Part shown: positions 25,868 to 34,432 of the stretch, in pieces
Layout: each line of letters starts with the position of its first letter
Position numbering within the stretch: position 1 is the first letter of the stretch
Source: JAFGJU01 sp964570935
Lineage (GTDB): Bacteria > Eisenbacteria > RBG-16-71-46 > JAFGJU01
Assembly: GCA_964570935.1 (NCBI GenBank)
Contig: CAZMZP010000003.1
Location: 1-64,000 of the forward strand
DNA length: 64,000 bases
Direction of reading: 5' to 3'
Program-made: the position numbers and the translations under genes
The notes under the pieces: generated by a model
Seen by the model: only the letters and a program-made list of their open reading frames with translations
The model's database searches: none
Told to the model about the DNA's origin: nothing

Positions 25868-27232
25868 CTAGCCGATCATTACGGATTCGGGCGCGTATCT
25901 GAACCGCGGTTTCAGCTCCCGCGCGGCCAGCGCTATCGTGATGGTCAGCGGCCCCAACCGCCCGATCATCATCAGAATGATTATAAGCAGTTTCCCGGTT
26001 ACGCTGAGCGACGGGGTTATGCCGGTGCTGAGCCCGACTGTCCCGAGTGCGGAGGTGGCCTCGAAGGCCAGCGCTATGAAATCGTCGCCCGGAAACACCT
26101 TTTGCAGAGCCGCCTCAGTCACGGAGAGCAGCATGATCACGACGACCAGCATCACGGCAGCGAAGAACGCCACGGAGATGGAGTTCGACACGACGCTGTC
26201 CGGGACGCGCCTCCTGAAGAGGTTGACGTCCGCAGCGCCCCTCAGCTTGGACGTGGCCAGCCCGATGATGACGGCGAACGACGTGGTCTTAATACCGCCG
26301 CCGCACGAGCCGGGCGAGGCGCCGATGAACATCAGCATTATCATGAAAAAAAGCGTCGCGTTTGCGCACAGACCCAGCGGGACTGTGTTGTAGCCCGCGG
26401 TCCTGGGGGTCGCGGCCTGGAAGAACGAGGCCAGCAGTTTCGTCCCAAACGGCAACCCGGCAAGAGTGTTGTTTCTCTCGAGCACAAAGAAGACGAGCGT
26501 TCCTACGAGAAGAAGGGCAATCGTGACAGTGAGCACAACCCTGGAATGGAGCGAGAGACGCCTTCGCGCCGCGGTCCTCCTGAACACGTGGTCCCACACT
26601 TCCACCATCACCACGAACCCGAGCCCTCCCAGTATTATGAGCCCGCAGATGACCAGGCTCACAACGGGATTCCCCACGTAGGCCTCCAGATTCGTCCTGT
26701 ACAGTGAAAACCCCGCGTTGCAGAAGGCGGAGACGGAGTGATAGATGGCCGTGAAGACCGGAAAGTAGCCGGCGCGGTTGTCAGGCGTGAGAGAAGGGTA
26801 CAGAAGCGCGGCCCCGATGCCTTCGATTATGGTCGTGACGAGGAGGACCCTCAAGAGAAGCTGGCCCATGTTCTTCACGGGGAACTGGGTCAGGGTGGAC
26901 TCCGCGACTCCCCTCCCCCGCAGAGACATCCTGCCGCCCGTGAGATACACAAAGAACGTGGAAAAAGTGGTTATGCCCAGGCCGCCGATCTGGATGAGCA
27001 GTATGGTCACTATCTGCCCGAACAGCGAGTATGTGCTGCCGGTGTCCACGACGGCGAGGCCGGTCACGCACACCGCCGACGTGCACGTAAAAAGCGCGTC
27101 GATCACGGACACGCGCTCGCCGGCCGCCGACAGCGGCAGGGAGAGAAGAATAGTCCCGGCCAGTATCACGCAGAGAAAGGCGCCTATTACCACGTGATTG
27201 GGGTGAAGCGCTCTTATCTTGAGAATGGACAT
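25868..27232 (-). CDS. ktrB: KtrB/TrkH-type potassium transporter
   Basis: 454 residues with many hydrophobic segments, arranged as four membrane-pore-membrane repeats. The selectivity filter loops are visible as CTSAVCVTGLAVVD, HSVSAFCNAGFSLY, ATPRTAGYNTVPLG and ATSALGTVGLSTGI, each with its filter Gly. It imports K+ using Na+ or the membrane potential, under control of KtrA encoded just downstream. ATG at 27232; the ribosome site is weak (GGGTGA). Confidence 0.93.
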   Translation of the reverse strand: MSILKIRALHPNHVVIGAFLCVILAGTILLSLPLSAAGERVSVIDALFTCTSAVCVTGLAVVDTGSTYSLFGQIVTILLIQIGGLGITTFSTFFVYLTGGRMSLRGRGVAESTLTQFPVKNMGQLLLRVLLVTTIIEGIGAALLYPSLTPDNRAGYFPVFTAIYHSVSAFCNAGFSLYRTNLEAYVGNPVVSLVICGLIILGGLGFVVMVEVWDHVFRRTAARRRLSLHSRVVLTVTIALLLVGTLVFFVLERNNTLAGLPFGTKLLASFFQAATPRTAGYNTVPLGLCANATLFFMIMLMFIGASPGSCGGGIKTTSFAVIIGLATSKLRGAADVNLFRRRVPDSVVSNSISVAFFAAVMLVVVIMLLSVTEAALQKVFPGDDFIALAFEATSALGTVGLSTGITPSLSVTGKLLIIILMMIGRLGPLTITIALAARELKPRFRYAPESVMIG

Positions 27233-27291
27233 GCCAGTTCACCCGCGGGAAAGAGTACGGACTGAAAACCGTCGCCCGGCAAAAAAACTAA

Positions 27292-27327
27292 GGGAGAGTC
27301 CGGACTTCGTACAGTCCGGATTCTCCC
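27292..27327 (-). terminator. Rho-independent terminator of the small lipoprotein gene
   Basis: A 15-base-pair stem, GGGAGAGTCCGGACT with AGTCCGGATTCTCCC (one G-U pair), six-base loop. On the minus strand it is followed by TTAGTTTTTTTG. It lies about 50 bases after the lipoprotein stop and before ktrB. Confidence 0.85.
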
Positions 27328-27379
27328 CCATAGTATCTACCTGCTGAGACAGGAAACAACACAAAAGGCAACCTCTAGC

Positions 27380-27565
27380 TTAGTTACCTCCCGTGGTTCC
27401 GGTCTCGGCCGCAGTCGTGTCAACAGGAGCAGTCTCCATCGGAGGAGCGGTCTCCGTTGCCGGAGTCTCCGTCGCGGGAGTCTCCTCCTTCTTCGCGCAG
27501 CCGAGCGCTACGAAGGTGGTCACTACAAACACCGCTATCAACAGGATAGCAAGAACCTTCTTCAT
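27380..27565 (-). CDS. Small lipoprotein with Thr/Pro/Glu-rich mature part
   Basis: 61 residues. MKKVLAILLIAVFVVTTFV then the lipobox VALGC: cleavage and lipidation at Cys23. The remaining 38 residues are low-complexity (ATETPATETAPPMETAP), acidic and probably unfolded. ATG at 27565 with a perfect AAGGAGGTGA site eight bases upstream, and a strong terminator follows, so despite its size this looks real and well expressed. Function unknown; such small lipoproteins can be abundant envelope spacers (inference). Confidence 0.75.
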   Translation of the reverse strand: MKKVLAILLIAVFVVTTFVALGCAKKEETPATETPATETAPPMETAPVDTTAAETGTTGGN

Positions 27566-27885
27566 TCGAGTTTCACCTCCTTAGTTCCTACACGCCACCG
27601 CCTGGCGGCGCGTGTTCGTTCTTCTATGTGTTCTCTGTGCTTTTGCCCGGTTCTTAAAAAAGGCATCCTACTGATGCCGCTAAAAAAAATCAACCCCGTT
27701 GAGGTCTCTCAAAAAGCGCTGTAGGTTTTCAAAACGTTCAAATTACAGAACTGCCCCCCGCAAGTCAAGGGAAAACTTGTGACCTCGCGGTGCGCGCCTC
27801 CGCCCGGACCGATCGTGACGCTATTGTGAGCATTATCAATGGTTTAGCTGATAGGGTCGGGGGCTCGACCAGGACGGCTTCTCTA
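27566..27885. other. Intergenic region between lipoprotein and cytochrome genes
   Basis: 320 bases. It contains a terminator hairpin at 27662-27678 and an AT-richer stretch (27640-27780) that probably holds the lipoprotein promoter, though I cannot pick clear -35/-10 boxes. No small gene is supported. Confidence 0.4.
27662..27678 (-). terminator. Rho-independent terminator
   Basis: GGCATC pairs with GATGCC around a five-base loop; on the minus strand the stem is followed by six T. It would end transcription from the cytochrome gene about 210 bases upstream. Confidence 0.65.
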
Positions 27886-29223
27886 TCAGTGGGCTATTTT
27901 TCGCGCGTAAGTCTTGTAGCTGAATTCAGGGCTCCGTTCCTTCGTGTGACAGACAAGACAGGCCTTTTCCCCGGCCGTCCGGTACGTCCCGTCCCTCTTG
28001 TGGGCCGTCCCCATGCCGTGGCAGGACTCGCACTGGACGTTTTTCAGGTCCGGCTGGGAGGAGGCCGACGCAAAACCGGTCGGCGCGCCGAAGCCGGTCG
28101 TGTGGCACGGGAGGCAATCAGACAGGCCATCGCTGTTTGTCTTGGCAAGGCTGGCGTAAGCCTTGGCGTGTCCCATCTGGGCTACTTTCTCGTAGGTCTC
28201 AGCATGGCACCGTTTGCATGTTTCCTGGCCGAGATAGCGATTCTCCCCGGCGTGAGACAGGGCCTCCTCATGGTCGCGGCGGGACCGTTCCTCCAACAAC
28301 TTCTTTTCCTGGCTGTTGAACTCGTTGATGAACCCCTCGATCAACCCGCTCAGCTTTATCCTGCCGTCCAGCGGGACCAGTTTCGATTCGTAGGTCTGTA
28401 TGGCTTTCTTCTCCCCCATCCGCAGAAGGAGATAACCCACGTACTGGCCCCTGGAGCCGGTCATCATGCCCAGCGCGTTCCCTTCCTTGCGAGCCTCCAT
28501 GTTGACGCTGGGGCTGTGCCCCGTCACCAGGACGTCCAGCTCGGGTATCTCCATGGCGAGCTTGCTGCTCTTGGCGTAGCCCATGTGGGAAAGCAGCACA
28601 ACTACGTCCGCCTTCTTCTTGAGAGCCGGAATGAGCTCGTGCGCGACCTTTATGGGGTCCGTGACGATGAGGCTGTCCGAGCCCTGGCGGGCGTTGACCA
28701 GCTCCAGCACGTCGTCCATCAGGCCGACCACCGCCACCTTGACCTTGCCCCGCTTTAGCATCACGTAAGGCTCCACAAGCGGCTTGCCCGTTCGGTGGCT
28801 GACGAGGTTGGCGCACACGAGCGGCAGCTTGGCCTCGCGCGCCGTATCCAGCAGCCAGTCCACGCCGTAATTTAGCTCGACCTCTCCGATGCCCAGGGCG
28901 TCGTAGCCTATGGCGCCCATACAGCGCAGAATGACCTCCGCCTTTCGCTTTTCGGGCTCGGAGATGCCGCCGAAATTGTCACCCGCATCCACCAGCAGCA
29001 GGTCTGGGAAAGCCCCTCTCAGAGAGTCGATTAAGCCGGCCCGCCGGGCCAGTCCGCCCTTCTGGGAGGAGTGTCACCCACACGGTGCCAGTTCTGCGCG
29101 TGTGTCGCTGGTAGTGAGAATCAGCAGAGATTCCTCCGCGGCTGCCGCGGGGCGGACGGCGAACACACCGAACGCCAGGACGGCCACGAGGAAGGAAAGG
29201 GATGCGTAGAATAGCGTCTTCAA
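27886..29223 (-). CDS. Tetraheme cytochrome c / metallophosphatase-fold protein, probable selenoprotein (Sec50 encoded by TGA)
   Basis: 445 residues if the single in-frame TGA at 29074-29076 is read through. TTG start at 29223 with AGGAGGTGA eight bases upstream, then a signal peptide (LKTLFYASLSFLVAVLAFGV, AAAA). The frame reads TTSDTRAELAPCG-(TGA)-HSSQKGGLARRAG and continues without break. Relatives carry PCGC...GGLARRA, so TGA stands exactly where Cys is expected. Residues about 30-290 have the 5'-nucleotidase/calcineurin-like fold (VDAGDNF, VVLLSHMGY, VLVTGHSPS), but metal motifs are altered (GNHE is GEVE, GHxH is GHSP). Four CxxCH heme sites follow (CKRCH, CLPCH, CESCH, CLVCH). Likely periplasmic and redox-active. 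A frame broken by a nonsense mutation is the alternative; the intact downstream frame argues against it. Confidence 0.8.
29036..29076 (-). promoter_or_regulatory. Candidate bacterial SECIS element
   Basis: Directly after the in-frame TGA (29074-29076) come 21 bases and then a hairpin: CTGGCCC, loop GGC, GGGCCGG (29052 down to 29036), seven pairs including one G-U. The loop begins 28 bases after the TGA and starts with G, which agrees with the published general features of bacterial SECIS elements (apical loop 16-37 bases downstream, G among its first two bases). Confidence 0.6.
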
Positions 29224-29265
29224 GTGAGTTGTCACCTCCTGTGTCCTGAGAGCCACATCGTTACA

Positions 29266-29294
29266 ACTATATCAGTTATCGCTCTAACGCGCAA
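29266..29294 (-). promoter_or_regulatory. Candidate promoter of the cytochrome gene
   Basis: On the minus strand TTGCGC (29289-29294), 17 bases, then TATAGT (29266-29271). The -10 box matches five of six, the -35 box three of six. It lies about 45 bases before the TTG start. Confidence 0.45.
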
Positions 29295-29468
29295 CAGATA
29301 AGCGAAGAAACCCCTGAATCCCGGTCTTCACAACAGTATACGCCACAGCGATGCGGCGGTTCCTGCAGGCCATGATGGCCGCGTCGCCAGCCGTCCGCGC
29401 CACAGCTTCGCCGACCCCGCCGGCAGCGGCTTCCACCGGCCCCGCCGGAACGGCCCAGCGGCCTCGGG

Positions 29469-29762
29469 CTAGCGCCTCACTCTATGCTTGAGAGCCTTGC
29501 CGGCCTGGAACGCCGGGAACCTGGTGGCCGAGATCCTTATCTTCTCGCCGGTACGGGGGTTGACCCCCTCTCTGGCCCTCCTCTGCCTCGTCTCAAAAGT
29601 ACCGAACCCCGTAACCTGCACCCGCCTTCCGCTCCTGAGCTCGTCCACGATGATGCCGTACTTGGGCACGGTGCTGAACAGCGCGTCAATCGCGGCCCTG
29701 GCGTCCTTGAGCGACAGGCCGGTCCTTTGAGCAAGCCTGGCGGCCAGTTTTGCTTTGGTCAC
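29469..29762 (-). CDS. HU/IHF-family DNA-binding protein
   Basis: 97 residues, full family length. A nucleoid protein that bends DNA as a dimer. Visible: the helical N-terminus (MTKAKLAARLAQRTGLSLKD), GRRVQVTGFGTFETRQRRAREGVNPRTG (beta-arm with the conserved GFGTF and NPRTG) and the closing FPAFQAGKALKHRV helix. GTG start with GGAGGTGA six bases upstream. It follows lptD by 37 bases and precedes the cytochrome gene by 245 bases. Confidence 0.92.
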   Translation of the reverse strand: MTKAKLAARLAQRTGLSLKDARAAIDALFSTVPKYGIIVDELRSGRRVQVTGFGTFETRQRRAREGVNPRTGEKIRISATRFPAFQAGKALKHRVRR

Positions 29763-29799
29763 TTGCGTTCACCTCCGAAGCTGGAAGAGTCACACGATT

Positions 29800-32700
29800 C
29801 TAGCCTATCGCCGAGCCGCGTTCTATGTAGATTTCCTTGTGAGCCTTGATGTTGATCTTGAAGTAGTATTCCCAGCTCTGGCCTGAGAACCTGCGCGTGA
29901 AAACGGCCTCCCAGCAGTGGAGGTCCCTGTACAGGGAGAAGACCTGGCTCACGACCTCTCTCTCCTTGAGGTCGTAGTGCGCGCCGTACTCCACGCGCCA
30001 GTTCTTGGACAGGTACAGCGCGGCGTTGCCGTCAAGCCAGTAGCTCGCGCTGGACGCGTCCGCTCCCCTGCTGTACCTGAACGTGAACGTACCCTGCCAC
30101 GGCAGGCTGGAAACGCTTCTCTCTGCCTCTTCCTCACCCTCCGGAAGTCCTTCGGACAGGCTTCCCTGCGCAGGGGGTGCCTCCACCCCTGACCCGGACT
30201 GCCCGGCGGCCGGCGAGGCAGACCCCGGTCCGCCCTGGAGCGTGAGATACGACACAAAGCTCAGGCTGCTCAGGTGTTTGGACACCGGGTCGTGGGTGAG
30301 AAACAGCTCCGAGGAGAAATTCTGCACCGGCTTCAACCGGATCGACGTGTTCACGTCGGACAGGGGTTGGGACCTGGACCTTTCCTTGTAGAGAAAGTCG
30401 TACGACGTGGAGATCGACACGTCCAGGAGGTCGTCCAGGCGTATGACCTTGTCTTTCCACTTCAGCTTGGCTTGAAACCTGTTGTACAGCGACAGCGACA
30501 CCGACTGCCGCTTGCTCCATGACGTCGAGATCCCGCCGAAACTGGGGAAACGGCTTCTTCTGACTCCGAACGTGTCCCTGTAGCTGTACTGCGGGAAGTC
30601 CGGCTGATAGGAGAACTGAACCGTGGGAGACAGCGAATGCCTCACTCCCTGGAGCGGGCCCACGGGCAGTCGGAATATCCGGAAGAGAGTGGCGCTTCCC
30701 GCCACGGACGTGCTCCATATGCCGGCCCGTTCGAGCTCGTTTCCTAATAGGTCTTTGTCGTACCAGTCCTCCGTGTAGCTCAGACTGGGGGAGACGTTGA
30801 CCACGCCCAGTATCTTCCTGCTGTCCCTGATTCCCAGCCTGGTGCTCATGCCGGTGTGCTCGTCCTTGTGCATCTCGTATATCTTCGCCTGGGACAGCAG
30901 CACGGTCGATGCGCTCACGTAGGTGGCCTTGAACCAGTCACGCCAGCTCTTGGCCGCCCCCGGCTTGGCCGTTCCTCCGATCGCGCGGCTCGACAGCGAG
31001 AGACTGACGGTGGGCCTCAGCTCCAGCCTCTTCAGCTCGTCCTGCGAATTCGTGGGGTCCGTGTCCATGTAAGCGGTCCTGTCGTAGGCTGCCGTCAGCT
31101 GCGCCTGCGCCCATCGTTTGGTCACCGACATCTTGGATCGCAAAATGCGGTTGACGCGTTCCTCGAAGCCCCTTCCGAGTCCTCTATCAAGCCTGTAGTT
31201 CTTGTCGCTTACGAAGTCTCCGGACATGGACAGGTTCAGGTTCTCGCCCAGCGTCTGCTGGTGATTTCCCTGAAGGTCCCACTGGGTCCTGCCCAACCCG
31301 GCGTTGTCGGAGTAGGAGAAGTGCAGGGCGCCGGAGAGCCGGTACCGGACGTTGTACCGGGTCTCGATGTACGCGATCCATCTGGGGCCGCTCTCGAAGT
31401 AGTCCATCCAGCCGGTCACGTCCGCGTAGTCGTTTACGGCCCAGTAGTACCCGGCGTTCCTGACGAAGCGCCCCTTGGTCGAGTTGAACCCGAACTCCAC
31501 CTGAGGAATCAGAAACCCGGAGTGTCGCCCGGGTTTTATGGGAAAGACGTAGAAAGGCAGAGCCAGAAGCGGCACCTTCTTCACGTAGAAGACGAGCGGC
31601 CTCGCGATGACCTTGTCGTTGAGGTAAATCCGCATGCGCCTGCTGCTGAAGTGATAGTGAGGCTCCTTCAGCTCGCACGACGTGTATTCAGCGGTCCTGA
31701 CGTTCAGGATCTTGTCGCCCACCTTCCTGATCTCGTCTCCGGTGTAGAACCCCTTCTGAAAGCGCGTTCTGCCCTCGTATATCGTGCCCCTCGAGCTCTT
31801 TAGGTTGTACGTCATCCTGTCGCCCGTCACCTTTTCCTCGTTCTCCCACAGAATGGGGTCGCCCGTCGCCTCGAGACTCTGCTTTTCCGAATCGAACTCC
31901 ACCTCCTGCGCCACGAGCCTCAGGTTCTTGTATTTCATCTCCGCGTCGCCGCTGAGACGAATCAACTTCTCGTCGATGTAGAACTCTATCTTCCTGCTTG
32001 AGTAGTCCACCTGCTCGTTTATGAGGCTGTCGCCCGACGCGGTCGAGAAGTTGTACACGCCCGAGGTGTTACCCTCGAACGTCGCGGTCGTGGGCTTTCT
32101 GTTCTCGACCTCCAGGTGCACCGTGTCACCGCTGGCGACGTTCCGCACCGGCTTGCCCTCGACCACGGCAAAGTACTCGCTCCGCGCGTGCCCGTAGACG
32201 AAGACCTCGTCGACCTCCTCGTCGTCCATGGCTATGCGAATCGAATCGCCCACGACCCGGCTTGTCTCCGGCTCCTCGCCCTCGGGCGCCCTGTAGAACA
32301 CTTCAGAGTGGCCGAACACCTTCACGGTGCGGAGCTCCTCGCCGTCCAACAGGAGCTCCAGCGTGTCTCCCCTGATCTCGCCGTCCTTGTCCCAGGCCCT
32401 GGGACTTCCGGCCAGGATCGCCCTGTTTTCGTTTCTGTTGAATTCCGCCGCCTCGCAGGAGGCCTCCATGTCCTTTCTCTGTATCCGGACGGCCCCCCTG
32501 GCCCTGTACACGTCCTGGTCGAGCGAGAACTCCATCTGCTCGCCGTCCACCTGCGTCTGCTCTCCGTCTTCTTCGGTAGTGACCATCCGCGGTGTCGAAG
32601 TAACGACCGCCACTTTGCTTCCCCTGTTGTACAGGGCGTGGCCTCCGGTGACCGTGGAGTTCTCCTTGCTGTCGCTCGCGACTATCCTGCCGAACGCCTC

Positions 32701-33333
32701 TATCAGTTCTGTGCCCCGGTCGTAGACGATTCTGTCCGCCTTGATAGTCCTGGTGCTGTCCACGACCGTGACGTTGCCGTTCAGGACTGCCTGGTTCTCC
32801 TTTCTTCTGAACTCTGCCGTCTCCCCCTTGAGGACCAGGCCGCGGCTGGTGATGGTCACGTTCTCCTGCAGCGTGGCGGTCTGCGTGGCCAGGGAGTAGG
32901 TGGCCCTTCTCGAGGTCATGACGGTCTCGCCGTCCACGATCCTCACCCCGCCGCCCAGAGTGGCCATGCGGGTACCGCGGAAGTAGATGCCTGTGGCGCC
33001 GGTCGCCACGGTCGTGCCGTGCACGATCCGAACGTTGCCCTCCAGGAGGAGGAAGTCCTGGTCGGTTCCGGCTTTCCCTCTCAAGTTGTCCGCTGAGATG
33101 TCGAACGGAATCTGCGCCTCCGGCCCGGCGCCGCCTGAGACTTCGAGGGCACGTGGGGCGCGCTCGCCCGAGGCCGCGGCCCGGGCGGTGTCGGCCTCCT
33201 CGCCCGCGCCCAACGCGGCCGGGACCGGAGAGAATGCGCTTGCGGCGGCGCAGGCAAGAAACACGCAAACAAGAAGAGTGAAGTGGGTGTGGTCGCCTCG
33301 CGCGCTGAATTCGGAGGGCACCCGTCTATTCAT
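29800..33333 (-). CDS. lptD: LPS assembly outer-membrane protein LptD with extended OstA/LptA-like N-terminus
   Basis: 1177 residues, much longer than E. coli LptD (784). A signal peptide (to about 43) is followed by some 500 residues of repeated OstA/LptA-like beta-jellyroll strands (LLEGNVRIVHG, LQENVTITSRG, LNGNVTVVDS, IRLSGDAEMKYK). Then comes the LptD signature YTSCELKEPHYHFSSRRMRIY...PLLALPFYVFPIKPGRHSGFLIPQ and a long beta-barrel with alternating aromatic strands. It inserts lipopolysaccharide into the outer leaflet. The long jellyroll could act as its own periplasmic bridge, replacing separate LptA units (inference). The start overlaps the ROK kinase stop by eight bases. Confidence 0.9.
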   Translation of the reverse strand: MNRRVPSEFSARGDHTHFTLLVCVFLACAAASAFSPVPAALGAGEEADTARAAASGERAPRALEVSGGAGPEAQIPFDISADNLRGKAGTDQDFLLLEGNVRIVHGTTVATGATGIYFRGTRMATLGGGVRIVDGETVMTSRRATYSLATQTATLQENVTITSRGLVLKGETAEFRRKENQAVLNGNVTVVDSTRTIKADRIVYDRGTELIEAFGRIVASDSKENSTVTGGHALYNRGSKVAVVTSTPRMVTTEEDGEQTQVDGEQMEFSLDQDVYRARGAVRIQRKDMEASCEAAEFNRNENRAILAGSPRAWDKDGEIRGDTLELLLDGEELRTVKVFGHSEVFYRAPEGEEPETSRVVGDSIRIAMDDEEVDEVFVYGHARSEYFAVVEGKPVRNVASGDTVHLEVENRKPTTATFEGNTSGVYNFSTASGDSLINEQVDYSSRKIEFYIDEKLIRLSGDAEMKYKNLRLVAQEVEFDSEKQSLEATGDPILWENEEKVTGDRMTYNLKSSRGTIYEGRTRFQKGFYTGDEIRKVGDKILNVRTAEYTSCELKEPHYHFSSRRMRIYLNDKVIARPLVFYVKKVPLLALPFYVFPIKPGRHSGFLIPQVEFGFNSTKGRFVRNAGYYWAVNDYADVTGWMDYFESGPRWIAYIETRYNVRYRLSGALHFSYSDNAGLGRTQWDLQGNHQQTLGENLNLSMSGDFVSDKNYRLDRGLGRGFEERVNRILRSKMSVTKRWAQAQLTAAYDRTAYMDTDPTNSQDELKRLELRPTVSLSLSSRAIGGTAKPGAAKSWRDWFKATYVSASTVLLSQAKIYEMHKDEHTGMSTRLGIRDSRKILGVVNVSPSLSYTEDWYDKDLLGNELERAGIWSTSVAGSATLFRIFRLPVGPLQGVRHSLSPTVQFSYQPDFPQYSYRDTFGVRRSRFPSFGGISTSWSKRQSVSLSLYNRFQAKLKWKDKVIRLDDLLDVSISTSYDFLYKERSRSQPLSDVNTSIRLKPVQNFSSELFLTHDPVSKHLSSLSFVSYLTLQGGPGSASPAAGQSGSGVEAPPAQGSLSEGLPEGEEEAERSVSSLPWQGTFTFRYSRGADASSASYWLDGNAALYLSKNWRVEYGAHYDLKEREVVSQVFSLYRDLHCWEAVFTRRFSGQSWEYYFKINIKAHKEIYIERGSAIG

Positions 33334-34369
33334 CGCGCTGGCTTCCCCCGGCGCTCGCCGCCTTCATGGCGGCCCCTATGACACCGGCGTCCTCTCCGAA
33401 CAGCGCCGGCACTATCCGGGTGCACTTGCTGGAAGGCCCAAGGGCTCTCCTCAGCACGGTCGAGCGCACGGCGGAGAACAGAGGCTCGCCCGCCCCGGAG
33501 ACTCCGCCGCCCAGGACGACGACCTCCGGGTTGAGCAGGTTGATGACGTTGGCAACGGCCACTCCCAGGTACTCGCCCACCTCGCCGAACACGCGGATTG
33601 CCATGCCGTCGCCGGCCGCGGCGGCCCTGCCGACGTCCTTCACGGTCAGGCAGTCGAGGGAGAGGAGGCCCCGGCGCAGCCACTCGCTTTGTCTTCCCTC
33701 CTCCTCGATGATCCTTCTCGCCCTGCGCACTATGCCGACGCTGCCGACGAAGCTCTCGAGACAACCCCTGTTACCGCACGCGCAGACAGGGCCGTCGGGG
33801 TCTATCGTGGTATGGCCGATCTCGCCTGCGAACCCGCAGCTTCCGGTGTAGAGTCTCCCGCCGAGCTTGAGCCCACCGCCGACACCAGTGCCGAGCGTCA
33901 CGAACACCGCGTCCGCGGATTCCTTCGCCGCTCCGTAGAAACCCTCCGCGAAGCTGAAGACGTTGGCGTCGTTTTCCAGGACCACGGCGGACGGCCCACC
34001 GCCGTCTCGCGCGCTTGCCGCGCGCGGTCTCCCGTCCGAGCACGCCAGCCCGGCCGAGAGGGCTGCCACTACGGGCACGTCCTGCCAGAGCGGCAGGTTG
34101 GGAGAGGTCTTGACGACCCCCGCCCCGGCGTCGATGAGACCGGCGCAGCCTACGCCCACCGGCAGCACGGGGCTTCCCTCCACCAGCGCCTCCAGGTCCA
34201 AGAGAGTCCCGGACAGTCGCCTGAGCAGCGACTCCGGCGGCTCAGCCGGGTCCATGGACAGTCTGGCGCGCTCAAGGACGGCCGGGCCCGGGCCGACCAG
34301 GGCCACCTTCACGAATGTGCCGCCGATGTCCACGCCGAGGGCGGCGGCGCATTTTAAAGAAGCCGTCAT
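33326..34369 (-). CDS. ROK-family sugar kinase (glucokinase-like)
   Basis: 347 residues. ATP-binding LGVDIGGTFVKVALV at the N-terminus, phosphate loop LGTGVGGGLKLGG, the sugar/zinc motif GEIGHTTIDPDGPVCACGNRGCLESF with Cys residues of the CxCGxxGC zinc site, and VVLGGGVSG. ROK kinases phosphorylate glucose, GlcNAc or related hexoses; no helix-turn-helix is present, so it is an enzyme, not a repressor. The ATG at 34369 is preferred over the TTG at 34372 because GGAGGTC lies six bases away. An ABC sugar-type ATPase gene lies directly upstream, consistent with sugar uptake and activation. Confidence 0.9.
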   Translation of the reverse strand: MTASLKCAAALGVDIGGTFVKVALVGPGPAVLERARLSMDPAEPPESLLRRLSGTLLDLEALVEGSPVLPVGVGCAGLIDAGAGVVKTSPNLPLWQDVPVVAALSAGLACSDGRPRAASARDGGGPSAVVLENDANVFSFAEGFYGAAKESADAVFVTLGTGVGGGLKLGGRLYTGSCGFAGEIGHTTIDPDGPVCACGNRGCLESFVGSVGIVRRARRIIEEEGRQSEWLRRGLLSLDCLTVKDVGRAAAAGDGMAIRVFGEVGEYLGVAVANVINLLNPEVVVLGGGVSGAGEPLFSAVRSTVLRRALGPSSKCTRIVPALFGEDAGVIGAAMKAASAGGSQRDE

Positions 34370-34432
34370 CAAGACCTCCGTAGAAGGAGCTCCAGCGGGT
34401 CGCGTGTTGTGGTTATGTGACGTTAATTCAGT

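Noticed and set aside
24986..26707. 573-codon plus-strand frame over the ktr genes
   Set aside because: Antisense shadow; it starts inside the nrdJ promoter and its translation is His/Arg-rich noise, while the minus strand encodes KtrA and KtrB.
28993..29223. Reading the cytochrome gene as two pieces: a short peptide ending at the TGA and a separate protein starting at the GTG at 28992
   Set aside because: The second piece would lack a signal peptide although it has heme sites that must mature outside the cytoplasm, and the conserved GGLARRA segment lies between the TGA and that GTG.
27886..29223. Genome-wide reassignment of TGA (to Gly or Trp)
   Set aside because: Several intact genes here end at TGA in the expected place, including the AbiE antitoxin with its TGATG overlap.
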